A stretch of 5,564 nt of DNA from Victivallis vadensis (GTDB lineage: Bacteria > Verrucomicrobiota > Lentisphaeria > Victivallales > GWF2-50-93): assembly GCA_020718525.1 (NCBI GenBank), contig DYRX01000273.1, positions 1-5,564 on the forward strand, in the 5' to 3' direction. Both the position numbers and the translations under genes were made by a program. Each line of letters opens with the position of its first letter. Positions within the stretch are counted from its first letter, which is position 1. This document shows, piece after piece, positions 5,091-5,564 of this stretch. The notes beneath the pieces are model-generated. The model saw nothing but the letters and a program-made list of their open reading frames with translations, had not been told where the DNA came from and searched no databases.

Positions 5091-5107
5091 AACAATAAAA
5101 TATTGTT
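5091..5107. repeat. AT-rich hairpin
   Basis: AACAATA (5091-5097), loop AAA, TATTGTT (5101-5107). If the TATAAT at 5116-5121 is a promoter, this hairpin falls in the 5' leader of the small minus-strand ORF. Confidence 0.45.
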
Positions 5108-5115
5108 ATTCCCTG

Positions 5116-5121
5116 ATTATA
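5116..5121 (-). promoter_or_regulatory. Possible -10 box for the small minus-strand ORF
   Basis: The minus strand reads TATAAT, the sigma-70 consensus -10, about 53 bp before the ATG at 5063. No good TTGACA-like -35 is found 16-18 bp upstream, so this may be chance in AT-rich sequence. Confidence 0.2.
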
Positions 5122-5165
5122 AAGAAGATACGATTAAATCTCGTAGATTGTTACGGTGTCTCGGA

Positions 5166-5179
5166 TTCAGACGTCTGAA
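5166..5179. repeat. 14-bp perfect palindrome
   Basis: TTCAGACGTCTGAA is fully self-complementary with no loop, lying 5 bp inside the right 22-bp repeat. Such a site could be a dimeric protein-binding site or part of an element end. Confidence 0.5.
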
Positions 5180-5184
5180 CTTAC

Positions 5185-5206
5185 TTCGTTCACAGCGGAG
5201 CGGTTC
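5185..5206 (-). repeat. 22-bp inverted repeat, right copy
   Basis: Perfect reverse complement of 4845-4866, leaving 318 bp between the copies. No direct target-site duplication is evident outside the two copies (GCCA on the left, ACGC on the right). Confidence 0.85.
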
Positions 5207-5255
5207 ACGCAAGCGTACACGATGCACGAAAAACGACACGGAACACGAGGGGGGA

Positions 5256-5291
5256 CGATTACGGTAGCGATTACGAAAACGACAACGATTC
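5256..5291. repeat. Hexamer tract, period 6 (CGNNNN x6)
   Basis: Six consecutive hexamers begin with CG: CGATTA, CGGTAG, CGATTA, CGAAAA, CGACAA, CGATTC. In one minus-strand frame this reads as an alternating Asn/Arg/Tyr/Phe peptide, which is why a 68-codon frame stays open there. It is a degenerate short tandem repeat of a kind seen in intergenic DNA, not a gene. Confidence 0.7.
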
Positions 5292-5332
5292 GTATTTCTG
5301 AACTGTAATCCGTAAACCGTCAAACCCTCTTC

Positions 5333-5409
5333 TCACGCAAAGCCGCGAAGCCGCGAAGCGAAAAAATTGTTCTCTTTCTTTCCTTGGCGTTCTTTGCGCC
5401 TTGGCGTGA
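5333..5409. repeat. Imperfect palindrome resembling the 'HAKAQR' dispersed repeat
   Basis: The left arm starts TCACGCAAAGCCGCGAAG; the right arm read in reverse starts TCACGCCAAGGCGCAAAG. Both arms are made of about 8-bp units of the form (A/G)CGC(A/C)AAG. The spacer is A/T-rich (about 5360-5382). On the minus strand the right arm spells F-H-A-K-A-Q-R, a peptide often produced by this widespread kind of intergenic repeat (from memory). It can fold into a long hairpin. Confidence 0.65.
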
Positions 5410-5446
5410 AACAATCCAAGTTCGGCAGACGCCGAAATTCTGCGAA

Positions 5447-5488
5447 GCATTTGGACTGCGGGGCACACAGTGCCATTACTACAAATGC
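5447..5488. repeat. Two-level hairpin, REP-like
   Basis: Outer stem GCATTTG (5447-5453) with CAAATGC (5482-5488); inner stem GGCAC (5462-5466), loop ACA, GTGCC (5470-5474). Asymmetric internal loops separate the two stems, the usual look of a REP-type palindrome. Confidence 0.55.
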
Positions 5489-5501
5489 CGCTTTTGCCTT
5501 A

Positions 5502-5543
5502 CCGGAAATTATTTTCCGGCTGTTTTCCGGCGAATGATCGCCG
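5502..5543. repeat. Two adjacent hairpins at the right edge
   Basis: CCGGAAA (5502-5508) pairs with TTTCCGG (5513-5519) around TTAT. Then CGGCGA (5528-5533) pairs with TCGCCG (5538-5543) around ATGA. A second TTTTCCGG at 5523-5530 could compete for the first arm. No gene starts before the end of the window. Confidence 0.45.
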
Positions 5544-5564
5544 CCAAGAGAAAGCGGTGAAAAA

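Larger units (their letters stand above)
4845..5206. mobile_element. Candidate non-autonomous element bounded by 22-bp inverted repeats
   Basis: This 362-bp segment has perfect 22-bp inverted ends, no transposase, several internal palindromes (4968-4981, 5013-5039, 5091-5107, 5166-5179) and one small basic ORF on the minus strand. That layout fits a MITE-like element or a large structured intergenic unit. The missing target-site duplication, and ends that do not look like a known IS family, keep confidence low. Confidence 0.35.
5207..5564. other. Gene-free repeat mosaic
   Basis: This is 358 bp to the right of the 22-bp repeat pair. It holds the CGNNNN tract, the 77-bp imperfect palindrome and the right-edge hairpins in series. 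The frames that stay open here come from repeat periodicity and lack SD sites and protein-like composition. No tRNA, rRNA or CRISPR pattern is seen. Confidence 0.6.

Noticed and set aside
4845..5206. Autonomous insertion sequence
   Set aside because: No transposase frame or remnant is visible between the inverted repeats, and no target-site duplication is found.
4935..5267. 110-codon open frame on the plus strand
   Set aside because: It starts with GTG without an SD, crosses the right inverted repeat, has Arg/Cys/His-rich composition and is antisense to the more protein-like 48-aa frame.
5117..5323. 68-codon open frame rich in Asn/Arg/Tyr/Phe on the minus strand
   Set aside because: The sequence follows the CGNNNN 6-bp periodicity and runs across the right 22-bp repeat, so it is a repeat shadow.
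5271..5468. 65-codon open frame on the minus strand
   Set aside because: It spans the imperfect palindrome at 5333-5409 and the hairpin region; it is open because of repeat composition and has no SD or domain.

Overview
The window is about 5.6 kb of bacterial chromosome. It holds one compact five-gene operon on the minus strand, a divergent gene on the plus strand, and two gene-free flanks packed with palindromic repeats. The source is most likely a PVC-superphylum bacterium of the Lentisphaerota/Victivallales or Kiritimatiellota type. This is inferred from three things: a stand-alone type II pseudopilin with a 'CPSD' motif and a degenerate H-X9-DG tail, an HTH_25 membrane protein with a long N-terminal linker, and the style of the intergenic repeats. 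No rRNA, tRNA or taxonomic marker is present to prove it.

Layout. Positions 1-263 are a compound inverted-repeat element with 23-bp perfect ends and nested hairpins whose arms co-vary. Its left hairpin also looks like an intrinsic terminator for plus-strand transcription entering from the left. Positions 317-3725 (minus strand, read right to left) are the operon: a membrane-anchored coiled-coil protein, a pseudopilin, an ABC ATPase of the BcrA/LanF type, an ABC-2 permease, and a C-terminally anchored FHA protein. The first four genes overlap and the FHA gene follows after 9 bp, so co-transcription and translational coupling are likely. The three internal genes (pseudopilin, ATPase, permease) all appear to start with TTG; two have strong Shine-Dalgarno sequences and the third overlaps the upstream stop as TTGA. 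Positions 3726-3913 are a divergent intergenic region. Positions 3914-4834 (plus) encode a RodZ-like helix-turn-helix membrane protein.

Positions 4835-5564 contain no conventional gene. They hold a 362-bp segment bounded by 22-bp perfect inverted repeats (4845-4866 and 5185-5206), which carries a 48-codon basic small ORF on the minus strand (4917-5063). This is followed by a CGNNNN hexamer tract, an imperfect palindrome of a type I associate with dispersed repeats, and a cluster of hairpins at the right edge.

How the genes may work together (inference): the ATPase and permease make one ABC-2 exporter. FHA domains bind phosphothreonine peptides, so the FHA protein could link the exporter to Ser/Thr kinase signalling. 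The pseudopilin and the coiled-coil protein are envelope proteins with no other secretion genes beside them. The RodZ-like gene suggests an envelope or cell-shape setting, but no substrate can be named.
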